DNA of 64,000 bases from Janthinobacterium sp. FW305-129 (GTDB lineage Bacteria; Pseudomonadota; Gammaproteobacteria; Burkholderiales; Burkholderiaceae_D): the NCBI RefSeq assembly GCF_020858115.1, contig NZ_JACYMM010000001.1, forward strand, positions 558,001 through 622,000, in the 5' to 3' direction. The notes under the pieces were generated by a model, which saw only the letters and a list, made by a program, of their open reading frames with translations, was not told the origin of the DNA and ran no database searches. Below, piece by piece: positions 28,260 to 35,742 of the stretch. Each line of letters opens with the position of its first letter. The first letter of the stretch is position 1. Position numbers and translations under genes: made by a program.

Positions 28260-29625
28260 TATTCGCGTGAAGCAACGCTACGCCGTCATCGGCGCCGGCT
28301 GGGCCGGCTGCGCGGCGGCCATGGAACTGGCGCGCGCCGGCCACTCGGTGAGCGTCTTCGAAGCGGCGCGCACCCTGGGCGGCCGCGCGCGCCGTGTCGA
28401 ACGGGAAAATACTGTGCTCGACAACGGCCAGCACATCTTGCTGGGCGCGTACACGGAAACCTTGCGCCTGATCAAGCTCGCGGGCCAAGACCCTGCCGAA
28501 CTGATCCTCACCGTGCCCCTGCAGATGCGCTATCCGGTGAACTCCGGTGGCATGGATTTCATCGCGCCGCGCCTGCCCGCGCCGCTGCACCTAGCCTGGG
28601 CCCTGCTGCGCGCCAAAGGACTATTACGCGCCGACAAGCTGGCCCTGATGCGATTTTCCACGGCCATGCGATGGATGGGCTGGCAGCTGTACCACGATTG
28701 CACGGTAACCGAATTGCTGCAGCGCTTCGACCAGACGGATACCTTGAACCGGCTGATGTGGCACCCGCTGTGCCTGGCCGCACTGAACACGCCGCCCGAG
28801 CGGGCCTCGGCCCGCGTCTTCATCAACGTGCTGCGCGACAGCCTGGGGGCATCGCGCCGGCGCGCCTCGGACATGCTGATCCCGAAGGCGGATCTCTCCG
28901 CCCTGCTGCCCGACGCGGCCGCTCGCTATGTGGAACGGCATGGCGGAGAATTCCGCACGGGCGCCAAGGTGGCATCCCTGCACGCCTTGCCCGATGGCCG
29001 CTGGCAACTCGATGAGACCGACAGCTATGATGGCGTCATCGTGGCCACCTCGTCCGTGCAGGCCGCCAGCCTGCTGCATGCCGTGCAGGACGCGCGCCTG
29101 GCCGATGCCATTGCCCGCATGCAGGCTTTCACGCCGGAAGCCATCAGCACCTGCTATCTGCAATACGACACCGGCGTGCGCCTGGACTTGCCGTTTTACG
29201 CGCTCGTCGATGCGCCGGAGCAACAGCACTGGGGCCAGTTCGTCTTCGACCGGGGCCAGCTCGACAGCAAGCAGGCAGGCTTGCTGGCCGTCGTCATCAG
29301 CGCCTCCGGTCCTGCCGCCGAGCAAGGCCACGGGCCGCTGGCGCAGGCGATTGCCGCGCAGCTGGCGCAGGTGCTGCAGCGCCCTGAATTGGCGCAACCC
29401 GTCTGGACCCAGTTGATCACGGAAAAGCGCGCCACCTTTGCCTGCACGCCGGATTTGCTGCGCCCCGGCAATGCCAGCGGCATGCCGGGCCTGCTGCTGG
29501 CCGGCGACTACACGGCCAATGAGGACCGGACGCAAGACTATCCGGCCACCATCGAGGCAGCCGTGCGCAGCGGCGTGGCGGCCGCCAGGGCCGTCACCAC
29601 GGCCAAGGCGGCAAAACAGACTTGA
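28252..29625 (+). CDS. hpnE: hydroxysqualene dehydroxylase HpnE (FAD-dependent)
   Basis: This 457-residue amine-oxidase/phytoene-desaturase-fold flavoenzyme reduces hydroxysqualene to squalene. The FAD Rossmann motif AVIGAGWAGCAAAMELARAGHSV is followed by ARTLGGRARR. A C-terminal FAD motif ends in LLLAGDYTANEDRTQDYPATIEAAVRSG. Start is GTG 28252 inside the hpnD 3' end, consistent with translational coupling. It completes a farnesyl-diphosphate-to-squalene pathway. Confidence 0.92.
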   Translation: MADIRVKQRYAVIGAGWAGCAAAMELARAGHSVSVFEAARTLGGRARRVERENTVLDNGQHILLGAYTETLRLIKLAGQDPAELILTVPLQMRYPVNSGGMDFIAPRLPAPLHLAWALLRAKGLLRADKLALMRFSTAMRWMGWQLYHDCTVTELLQRFDQTDTLNRLMWHPLCLAALNTPPERASARVFINVLRDSLGASRRRASDMLIPKADLSALLPDAAARYVERHGGEFRTGAKVASLHALPDGRWQLDETDSYDGVIVATSSVQAASLLHAVQDARLADAIARMQAFTPEAISTCYLQYDTGVRLDLPFYALVDAPEQQHWGQFVFDRGQLDSKQAGLLAVVISASGPAAEQGHGPLAQAIAAQLAQVLQRPELAQPVWTQLITEKRATFACTPDLLRPGNASGMPGLLLAGDYTANEDRTQDYPATIEAAVRSGVAAARAVTTAKAAKQT

Positions 29626-29750
29626 CGGTGCATCCTCCCCTGGTGTCGCTGGTCCCCGCGAAATTGCATTCTGTCGCACCGTGCTGGTGCGTTCACGTGC
29701 GCTTGGGTACAGTCCGATCATCGACAACGGCCATGCCACAGAGGAATACC

Positions 29751-29906
29751 ATGCACACCACCTTGCACTTGAAAAACAGCTTGAAAGCCCTGGCGCTGCT
29801 GGCGGGTGTGGTGCTGGCCACCCTGGCCGTCATTCACGGACAACAGGCGCCACAAGCGCCATTGATGCTGAGCCAGGCAAGCATGCTGCTGCCGGCGCTG
29901 GGCTAA
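29751..29906 (+). CDS. 51-residue single-pass membrane peptide
   Basis: A short ORF with a good SD (AGAGGA, 6 nt). It has one hydrophobic helix (LKALALLAGVVLATLAVIHG, about residues 10-29) and a hydrophobic tail. No family was recognised. It lies 25 bp upstream of the DUF1700 gene in the same direction and may share its transcript, so it could be an accessory of that membrane system. Confidence 0.55.
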   Translation: MHTTLHLKNSLKALALLAGVVLATLAVIHGQQAPQAPLMLSQASMLLPALG

Positions 29907-29930
29907 GCGGCGCGCAGGAACAGGAAGAAT

Positions 29931-30713
29931 ATGATGAACAAGCAAGATTATCTCGAGGCGCTGCGGCGCGCGCTGGCGGGCTTGCCGCCGGACCTGGTGG
30001 CCAAGACGCTCGATTACTACGAACAGACCTTCATCGAAGGCGCGGCGGCCGGCCGCAGCGAGCACGAGATCGCCGAGGATCTGGGCGACCCGAAAAAAAT
30101 CGCCCTCACCTTGCGCAGCAGCACCCACCGCCAGGCTTTCGAACAAAAGAAAACCCCCGTCAACCTGCTGCGCCTGCTCGTCTCGCTGGTGGGCCTGGCC
30201 ATCTTCAACCTGTTCATGGTCGTGCCTGCCGCCGTCTACGCGGCTCTGCTGGCCACCCTGTATGCGGTCGGCCTGAGCTTTTACCTGGCCGGCATCGCCA
30301 TCACGGCCAGCGGCTTGTCCGGCGCCAACGAACTGGTGCTCGACGGCCCCCTGCGCCACGTCTTCATCCATGACGACGATGGCGGCGATGGGGGCGAGCG
30401 GCGCGAAACGCGCATCACCATCGGCGACACGGGCATCGAAGTCGACCACCTGCCCGGCCCCGTCAAAACCGAACCCGAGGCGCCGAGCACTTCCTCGCGC
30501 GTGATGGAGCGGGCCGAAGCGCTGGCCGGTGGCGGCATCCGCATCTCCACCGACATGGACCGCGATGCGCGCACCACGCAAACCGTCTTCGGCGTGGGCA
30601 TGCTGCTCGGCGGCATCGCCATCTTCTTGCTCAGTCTGGTGGTAACGCGCTATACCTTGATCGGCGTCAAGCGCTACATCGCCATGAATGTCTCCCTCCT
30701 CAAAGGTCACTAG
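29931..30713 (+). CDS. DUF1700 (HAAS-type) membrane protein
   Basis: This 260-residue inner-membrane protein starts with a HAAS-like helical module (MNKQDYLEALRRALAGLPPD, then EIAEDLGDPKKIA). Membrane helices follow near residues 75-125 and one near 220-243. DUF1700 genes commonly travel with PadR regulators and DUF2807 proteins. Here a DUF2807 gene follows 10 bp later and a PadR operon faces it. The biochemical role is unknown; envelope-stress sensing has been suggested for such sets (inference). ATG 29934 is an equally possible start. Confidence 0.82.
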   Translation: MMNKQDYLEALRRALAGLPPDLVAKTLDYYEQTFIEGAAAGRSEHEIAEDLGDPKKIALTLRSSTHRQAFEQKKTPVNLLRLLVSLVGLAIFNLFMVVPAAVYAALLATLYAVGLSFYLAGIAITASGLSGANELVLDGPLRHVFIHDDDGGDGGERRETRITIGDTGIEVDHLPGPVKTEPEAPSTSSRVMERAEALAGGGIRISTDMDRDARTTQTVFGVGMLLGGIAIFLLSLVVTRYTLIGVKRYIAMNVSLLKGH

Positions 30714-30723
30714 AAAGGCTGCC

Positions 30724-31530
30724 ATGAAACGCTTACTCAAAGTCGGCCTGTCCATGCTCCTGCTGGCCCTGGTCCTGATCGCCATGTCGTATGCGGCGCT
30801 GCGCGCCAAGGGGATCAGCAATCCCAGCAGTGCTGCCGGCCGCGCCGTGCGCAGCGAAACGCGCCCCATTTCCGCCGACATCACCAGCATCGACCTGGCC
30901 GGCCCCATCGACCTGGTGCTGCGCCGCGGCGCCACGCCGTCGCTGAAAGTGAGCGGCGAGCAGCGTCTGCTGTCGAACGTCGACACGACGGCCGATGGCA
31001 CGACCCTGCATATCGGCCCGAAAGGCATGCTGTTCCACCATCGCCAGCCGCTTCAGGTGGAACTGGTGCTGCCAGCCCTCGCGCGGCTGGAAGTGCACGG
31101 CAATGGCGACAGCAGGATCACGGGCTTTTCCGGCGACAGCTTTATACTGGAATTGACGGGCTCGGGCGACGTCAGTTTTACGGGACGCTACAAGCAGGTG
31201 CAAGCGACCGTCAACGGCAGTGGCGACCTCGACATCAATGCCGGCAACAGCGACAGCGTGGTGCTGGAAATGGTGGGTTCCGGACGCATCGCCGCCAGCG
31301 GCAACACGAAATTCCTGCGTGCCGACCTGAGCGGCTCTGGCGACATCGATGCCGAACACCTGGCGGCAGACAAGGCCAGCGTCAGCCTGCAAGGCTCGGG
31401 CGAGAGCACCGTCTTCGTGCGCGACGCCAGCAACCTGACCTTGCGCGGCAGCGGCGACATCCACGTGCACGGCAACCCGCGCCAGCGCGAGACGCAAAAG
31501 AGTGGCTCAGGAGACATCATCTGGCATTGA
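30724..31530 (+). CDS. DUF2807 (head-GIN type) exported beta-helix protein
   Basis: This 268-residue protein has an N-terminal signal or anchor helix (VGLSMLLLALVLIAMSYAAL). A repetitive beta-rich domain with recurring GSGD/GSGR turns (LTGSGDVSFTG, VNGSGDLDINAG, LSGSGDIDAEH, LRGSGDIHVHG) follows, typical of DUF2807 adhesin-like folds. AAGG lies 6 nt before ATG 30724. It is co-transcribed with the DUF1700 gene. It is probably on the periplasmic or outer face; the function is not established. Confidence 0.85.
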   Translation: MKRLLKVGLSMLLLALVLIAMSYAALRAKGISNPSSAAGRAVRSETRPISADITSIDLAGPIDLVLRRGATPSLKVSGEQRLLSNVDTTADGTTLHIGPKGMLFHHRQPLQVELVLPALARLEVHGNGDSRITGFSGDSFILELTGSGDVSFTGRYKQVQATVNGSGDLDINAGNSDSVVLEMVGSGRIAASGNTKFLRADLSGSGDIDAEHLAADKASVSLQGSGESTVFVRDASNLTLRGSGDIHVHGNPRQRETQKSGSGDIIWH

Positions 31531-31554
31531 GCGGGCCGCCCCCCAGCCTGGCCC

Positions 31555-32088
31555 CTACTGCGCCGCGCCCCGCCGCAACTGACGCACACGCTGCATGAGT
31601 TTGCCAATGGCGTAGACGAGCATTAACAGGCCAGCGCCAGTGACAGCACTCACCCGGGGCTCCGCCAACAAGACATGGCGTGATGCTGGCGCAACGACCA
31701 CCAGAAAGAATGGCAATCCGCTTACCAGCAAGAGGACCAGGCTGCGCTGGTATTTCCGCACCTTCGATGGCACATCCGTGAAAATTTCGGGAATTTTTCC
31801 ATCCACCACAGGTTTGCGCCAGCAACGCCATCCCCCCACATCCACCACGCGTTCCCAGCCTCCATCGACAAATAATTGCGTATAGACAGGATCCGCCTTT
31901 ACGCCCGGAAAGTCCCAGCGATATGCCATGTCCGCTGGTGCACCGCGCTCGAACGTCATGCGAATGCCGAGGGGATCGCTGGCATGCAAGTGCAATCCCT
32001 GGCGCGCCTGCTCTTGCAGCCAGCGCTCATGCATCCCGTCTTGCCACACCCACCACCATTTGAATTTCTTGACCAGTTGCTTGCTCAT
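31555..32088 (-). CDS. DUF2812 membrane protein
   Basis: This 177-residue protein has a soluble N-terminal domain (KFKWWWVWQDGMHERWLQEQ, then YRWDFPGVKADPVYTQLFVDGGWERV) and two membrane helices (about 115-135 and 145-165). DUF2812 proteins are typically encoded just after PadR regulators. Here the ATG overlaps the padR stop (ATGA). The function is unknown; it may act as membrane sensor or effector for PadR. It converges on the DUF2807 gene with a 24-bp gap. Confidence 0.82.
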   Translation of the reverse strand: MSKQLVKKFKWWWVWQDGMHERWLQEQARQGLHLHASDPLGIRMTFERGAPADMAYRWDFPGVKADPVYTQLFVDGGWERVVDVGGWRCWRKPVVDGKIPEIFTDVPSKVRKYQRSLVLLLVSGLPFFLVVVAPASRHVLLAEPRVSAVTGAGLLMLVYAIGKLMQRVRQLRRGAAQ

Positions 32089-32423
32089 GCCGCATTCCCC
32101 TGTAGAAGTGACAATGTTTTTTTCCCCGTGGCTGCCATGATGTCCAGGCGCCGCACCTGCTCGCTCAAGACCCCGCGCCCCAGCTCCGTCATGCCATAGA
32201 TTTTTCGCCGCTCCTCTTCCCGCAGCTTGACGATCAGGCCCTGCTTTTCCAGCGTGGCAAAAGCGCCATACAAGGTGCCGGGACCGATGCTGACACTGCC
32301 TTCGCTGAGCATGTCCACCTTTTGCATGATGGCGTAGCCATGCATGGGTTCATGCAGGCAAGCGAGCACGTAAAACGTGGCCTCGGATAGCGGCAGGTAG
32401 TGCGAAAAATTGATATTGTCCAT
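32085..32423 (-). CDS. PadR-family transcriptional regulator
   Basis: This 112-residue winged-helix repressor has HTH segments LPLSEATFYVLACLHEPMHGYAIMQKV and GPGTLYGAFATLEKQGLIV, then the wing EERRKIYGMTELGR. A short C-terminal dimerisation helix completes the PadR-s1 form. GGAGG lies 5 nt before ATG 32423. A perfect 18-bp-arm inverted repeat sits immediately upstream over its own promoter, so autorepression is likely. The facing DUF1700/DUF2807 genes are the other probable targets. Confidence 0.92.
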   Translation of the reverse strand: MDNINFSHYLPLSEATFYVLACLHEPMHGYAIMQKVDMLSEGSVSIGPGTLYGAFATLEKQGLIVKLREEERRKIYGMTELGRGVLSEQVRRLDIMAATGKKTLSLLQGNAA

Positions 32424-32434
32424 GCTGCCTCCAT

Positions 32435-32477
32435 ATCGTTTCTCGCTATATCGTAGATCGATATAGCGAGAAACGAT
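32435..32477. promoter_or_regulatory. PadR operator: perfect inverted repeat with 18-bp arms
   Basis: ATCGTTTCTCGCTATATC (32435-32452) and its exact complement GATATAGCGAGAAACGAT (32460-32477) flank 7 bp. It starts two bases inside the -10 box and covers the predicted start site and leader of padR. Confidence 0.85.
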
Positions 32478-32505
32478 ACTAGCGCAGGGCATTGTTTATT
32501 GTCAA
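32476..32505 (-). promoter_or_regulatory. padR-DUF2812 promoter
   Basis: On the minus strand TTGACA (32500-32505) and TAGTAT (32476-32481) are 18 bp apart. The operator abuts the -10, so bound PadR would block initiation. Confidence 0.7.
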
Positions 32506-32570
32506 CAAAATGATGGGGAGAGAGGACAGCGCAGGCGCCCGCAGCAGCGCGCGGGCGCCCGGTGATGGGA

Positions 32571-33815
32571 TCAGGCGGAGCGGGCCTCAAGCCAACTGAC
32601 CGCCTGCTCGCCGGCCGCCTTGCCTTGCGCCAGGCAGGCCGTCAGCAGGTAGCCGCCCGTCGGCGCTTCCCAGTCCAGCATTTCACCGGCCACGAACACG
32701 CCCGGCATGGCGCGCAGCATGCTGCCGTCGATGCCATCGAAATCCACGCCGCCGGCGCTGCTGATGGCTTCATCGATGGGACGCGGGCGCTTGAGCGTGA
32801 CGGGCAGCAGCTTGATGGCGGCCGCCAGTCTGGCCTCGTCGGCAAAGTCGGCGGCGCTCAGGCATTCGCGCAGCAGGCCCGATTTCACGCCTTTTATTCC
32901 CAGCCGGCTATTCAGGTGGCTGGACATGGAGCGGGCGCCGCGCGGGCGCGTCACTTCCGCGAACACGCGTTCATGGCTGTGGTCGGGCGCCAGGTCCAGC
33001 CAGATGGTGGCGTGGCCGTCACGCGCGATCTGCTCGCGCAAGGCGGCCGACAAGGCATAGATCAGGCTGCCCTCGACGCCGCCCGCCGTGATGACGAACT
33101 GGCCCTGGCGCTTGATCATGCAGTCGTCGATGTCGCGCGCCGAAATGGCCACGGTCGTCAGCGGTTCGCCCGCATGGCGGCTGCTGAAATGCGCGCTCCA
33201 GTCCACGTCGAAGCCGCAATTGGCCGGCGCCAAAGGTGCCACGGCCACGCCCTGCCCTTGCAGCAGCGGCACCCAGGCGCCATCGGAACCGAGGCGCGCC
33301 CAGCTGCCGCCGCCCAGGGCCAGGATTACGGCGTCAAAGCGGCACAGGCGTTCGCCGTCCGGTGTGGCAAACGCCAGCTGGCCGTCCTGCCAGCCCGTCC
33401 AGCGGTGGCGCATGTGAAATTGCACGCCCGCTTCGCGCAGGCGGTGCAGCCAGGCGCGCAGCAACGGCGCCGCCTTCATATCGGTCGGGAAGACGCGGTT
33501 CGAGGAACCGACGAAGGTGTCGACGCCCAGGCCGTGCACCCAGTCGCGCACCTTTTGCGGGCCGAACTGGTCCAGCGCCGGTTTCACGCTGTGCGCCTGC
33601 CGGCCGTAGCGCGAGACGAAAGCCTGGTAGCCTTCCGCATGCGTGATATTCATGCCGCCCCGCCCCGCCAGCAGGAATTTGCGGCCGACGGACGGCATGG
33701 CGTCGAACAGCTCCACCCTGGCTCCCTGCTCGCTGGCCGCCTGGGCGGCCATCAGGCCGGCGGGGCCGCCGCCGATGACGGCGATGTGAAATGGAGGAAA
33801 GCTGGAATGGGTCAT
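32571..33815 (-). CDS. HI0933/BaiN-like NAD(P)/FAD flavoprotein (TIGR03862-like)
   Basis: This 414-residue flavoprotein has the N-terminal dinucleotide motif AVIGGGPAGLMAAQAASEQG and SVGRKFLLAGRGGMNITH, a hallmark of the HI0933 family. The C-terminal FAD segment is PGVFVAGEMLDWEAPTGGYLLTACLAQGKAAG. Some family members are oxidoreductases of unsaturated or steroid-like substrates, but for this subgroup the reaction is unknown. It is a single gene between the padR promoter region and a small membrane protein gene. Confidence 0.87.
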   Translation of the reverse strand: MTHSSFPPFHIAVIGGGPAGLMAAQAASEQGARVELFDAMPSVGRKFLLAGRGGMNITHAEGYQAFVSRYGRQAHSVKPALDQFGPQKVRDWVHGLGVDTFVGSSNRVFPTDMKAAPLLRAWLHRLREAGVQFHMRHRWTGWQDGQLAFATPDGERLCRFDAVILALGGGSWARLGSDGAWVPLLQGQGVAVAPLAPANCGFDVDWSAHFSSRHAGEPLTTVAISARDIDDCMIKRQGQFVITAGGVEGSLIYALSAALREQIARDGHATIWLDLAPDHSHERVFAEVTRPRGARSMSSHLNSRLGIKGVKSGLLRECLSAADFADEARLAAAIKLLPVTLKRPRPIDEAISSAGGVDFDGIDGSMLRAMPGVFVAGEMLDWEAPTGGYLLTACLAQGKAAGEQAVSWLEARSA

Positions 33816-33969
33816 GGCATGCTGGAAGACGGTGAAAACCCCGGCATTTTAGTCGAGATAAGGCCAGCGGATGGCAAGAATGCCGAAAAATGATGCATAC
33901 TGCGCGGACATGCTGCAGCGATCGGTACTTTGACTTCACGCGACAACGCGACGACAAGAGGAGAAACAC

Positions 33970-34203
33970 ATGAGCGCAGGATTCTGGATTTCCCGTTATT
34001 TGCTGGCCAGCTCGATCTTATTCATCATCCTGACGGTGGTCGAGTACAGCAAGGGCACCACCAGCCAGGCCGACATCCTCAGCGCGCTGGCCTGGTCGCT
34101 GGTGGCATCGGCCATCTTCATCGGTTCGAAATACTGGCGCTACAAGAAGGCCATCGCCTGCGCCACGTGCAGCGCAGACAAACCGAAAACCAGATCTTCA
34201 TGA
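33970..34203 (+). CDS. 77-residue two-helix membrane protein
   Basis: Two hydrophobic segments (YLLASSILFIILTVVEYS and ILSALAWSLVASAIFIGSKY) are joined by a short polar loop, with a basic Cys-containing tail (KKAIACATCSADKPK). GAGGAG lies 6-7 nt before the ATG, so expression is credible. No family was recognised. Confidence 0.7.
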   Translation: MSAGFWISRYLLASSILFIILTVVEYSKGTTSQADILSALAWSLVASAIFIGSKYWRYKKAIACATCSADKPKTRSS

Positions 34204-34232
34204 AAAAACGGCCACTTCGATGAAGTGGCCGT
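34202..34232 (-). terminator. terminator of the thrC-moeA-moaD transcript
   Basis: On the minus strand ACGGCCACTT/AAGTGGCCGT is followed by TTTTTTC, 18 nt after the moaD stop. The stop codon of the facing small membrane gene lies at its base. Confidence 0.88.
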
Positions 34233-34250
34233 CTCATTTGGCAAGCGGGA

Positions 34251-34505
34251 TCAGCCGCCCGTCACGGGCGGGAAGAACGCCACTTCGTCGCCTTCGCCGA
34301 TGGCGGTATCGGCATCGCACATCACCTGATTATGCGCCATGCGCAGCGCGCGGCCCTGCGCCAGCGCATATTCCCAGTTGCCGCCGCGGGCGATCAGCAG
34401 GGCTCGCACCTCGCCCACCGTCAGCGGCCCGGCCACTTCCAGTGCTTCCTGGCCCGTGCCCACCAGCTCGCGCACGCTGGCAAAAAATCGCAGATTAATC
34501 TTCAT
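34251..34505 (-). CDS. moaD: molybdopterin synthase small subunit, sulfur carrier
   Basis: This 84-residue beta-grasp ubiquitin-like protein ends in the required Gly-Gly (FFPPVTGG), which is adenylated and thiocarboxylated by MoeB. With MoaE it converts cyclic pyranopterin monophosphate to molybdopterin. ATG 34505 has AAGGA 7 nt upstream. It is 10 bp after moeA. The partner moaE, often next, is absent here; the operon ends in a terminator. Confidence 0.92.
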   Translation of the reverse strand: MKINLRFFASVRELVGTGQEALEVAGPLTVGEVRALLIARGGNWEYALAQGRALRMAHNQVMCDADTAIGEGDEVAFFPPVTGG

Positions 34506-34515
34506 CAAGAATTCC

Positions 34516-35742
34516 TTAGTACAGCAATTCGTTAAACGGGATAAAGCGCAGCATGTCGCCGCGCGCGATCGACAGCCCCGGCGGGCAATCGATCAAGCCG
34601 TCGCCCCACACGGTGGACGTCAGCACGCCCGAACTCTGGTTGGCGAACAGTTCCAGCGCGCCGTCTTCATTGACTTTGGCGCGCAGGAATTCGTTGCGCT
34701 TGTCCGCCTTCAGGCGCTCGAACGCGGCCGGCAGCTTGTAGCTGCGCGGCGTCAGGCTGCCCGCCACGCCCTGCAGGCGCAGGATGAACGGGCGCACGAA
34801 CAGCAAAAAGGTGACGAAGCTGGAGACGGGATTGCCGGGCAAGCCGATAAAGAAGGCGTCCCGCACCTCGCCGAAGGCCAGGGGTTTGCCCGGCTTGACG
34901 GCGATCTGCCACATGTTCAGCCGCCCTTCCGCTTCCACGGCCGGCTTGATATGGTCTTCCTCGCCCACGGACACGCCGCCCGAGGTGATGATCAGGTCAT
35001 TGCCCTGCGCCGCCTGGCGCAGCACGGCGCGCGTCGCTTCCAGGCTGTCAGGCACGATGCCCAGGTCCGTGATCTCGCAACCGAGATTTTCCAGCAGGCC
35101 GCGCAAGGTAAAACGGTTCGAGTTGTAGACGGCGCCCGGCGCCAAAGGCTCACCGGGCATGGCCAGTTCGTCGCCCGTGAAGAACACGGCCACACGCAGC
35201 TTGCGCAGCACGGGCAGCCGCGCCAGGCCCACGGAGGCGGCCAGGCCCATTTCCTGGCTGCGCAGGCGCCGGCCCGCGCCGAGGATTTCGCCGCCGGCGC
35301 GGATATCCTCGCCCTGGCGGCGCACCCATTCGCCCGCGTGCGGCACGTGATTGACCGTCACCACGCCGTCAAGCACGGTGCACTGCTCCTGCATCACCAC
35401 GCAATCGGCGCCGTCCGGAATCAGCGCGCCCGTGAAGATGCGCGCCGCCGTCCCCGGCTGCAGGGGCTGGCCCACGTGGCCGGCCGCGATGCGCTGCGAC
35501 ACGGGCAGGCTGGCCGCACCGCTGGCGCAATCGCTGGCGCGCACGGCATAGCCATCCATCTGCGTGTTGTCGCGCTCGGGCACGTTCAGGGTCGACGTTT
35601 GCGCGGCCGCCAGCACGCGGCCGTTGGCGCGCATGGTGTCAATGTGCTCCACTTCGGCCACCGGACGCGCCGCGCCCAGCATGAAGGCTTGCGCCTCGGC
35701 CACCGACAGCATGGGTTTACGTACAGTGCTGGCGTCCGTCAT
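34516..35742 (-). CDS. moeA: molybdopterin molybdotransferase
   Basis: This 408-residue enzyme inserts molybdate into adenylated molybdopterin. Conserved segments are VPERDNTQMDGYAVRASD in domain 1, PGTAARIFTGALIPDGADCVVMQE, and the MoCF-type core SGGVSVGEEDH with KPGKPLAFG and GLPGNPVSSFV. The ATG at 35742 shares its A with the thrC stop (TGATG), so it is translationally coupled to threonine synthase, an unusual but recurrent betaproteobacterial linkage. Confidence 0.95.
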   Translation of the reverse strand: MTDASTVRKPMLSVAEAQAFMLGAARPVAEVEHIDTMRANGRVLAAAQTSTLNVPERDNTQMDGYAVRASDCASGAASLPVSQRIAAGHVGQPLQPGTAARIFTGALIPDGADCVVMQEQCTVLDGVVTVNHVPHAGEWVRRQGEDIRAGGEILGAGRRLRSQEMGLAASVGLARLPVLRKLRVAVFFTGDELAMPGEPLAPGAVYNSNRFTLRGLLENLGCEITDLGIVPDSLEATRAVLRQAAQGNDLIITSGGVSVGEEDHIKPAVEAEGRLNMWQIAVKPGKPLAFGEVRDAFFIGLPGNPVSSFVTFLLFVRPFILRLQGVAGSLTPRSYKLPAAFERLKADKRNEFLRAKVNEDGALELFANQSSGVLTSTVWGDGLIDCPPGLSIARGDMLRFIPFNELLY

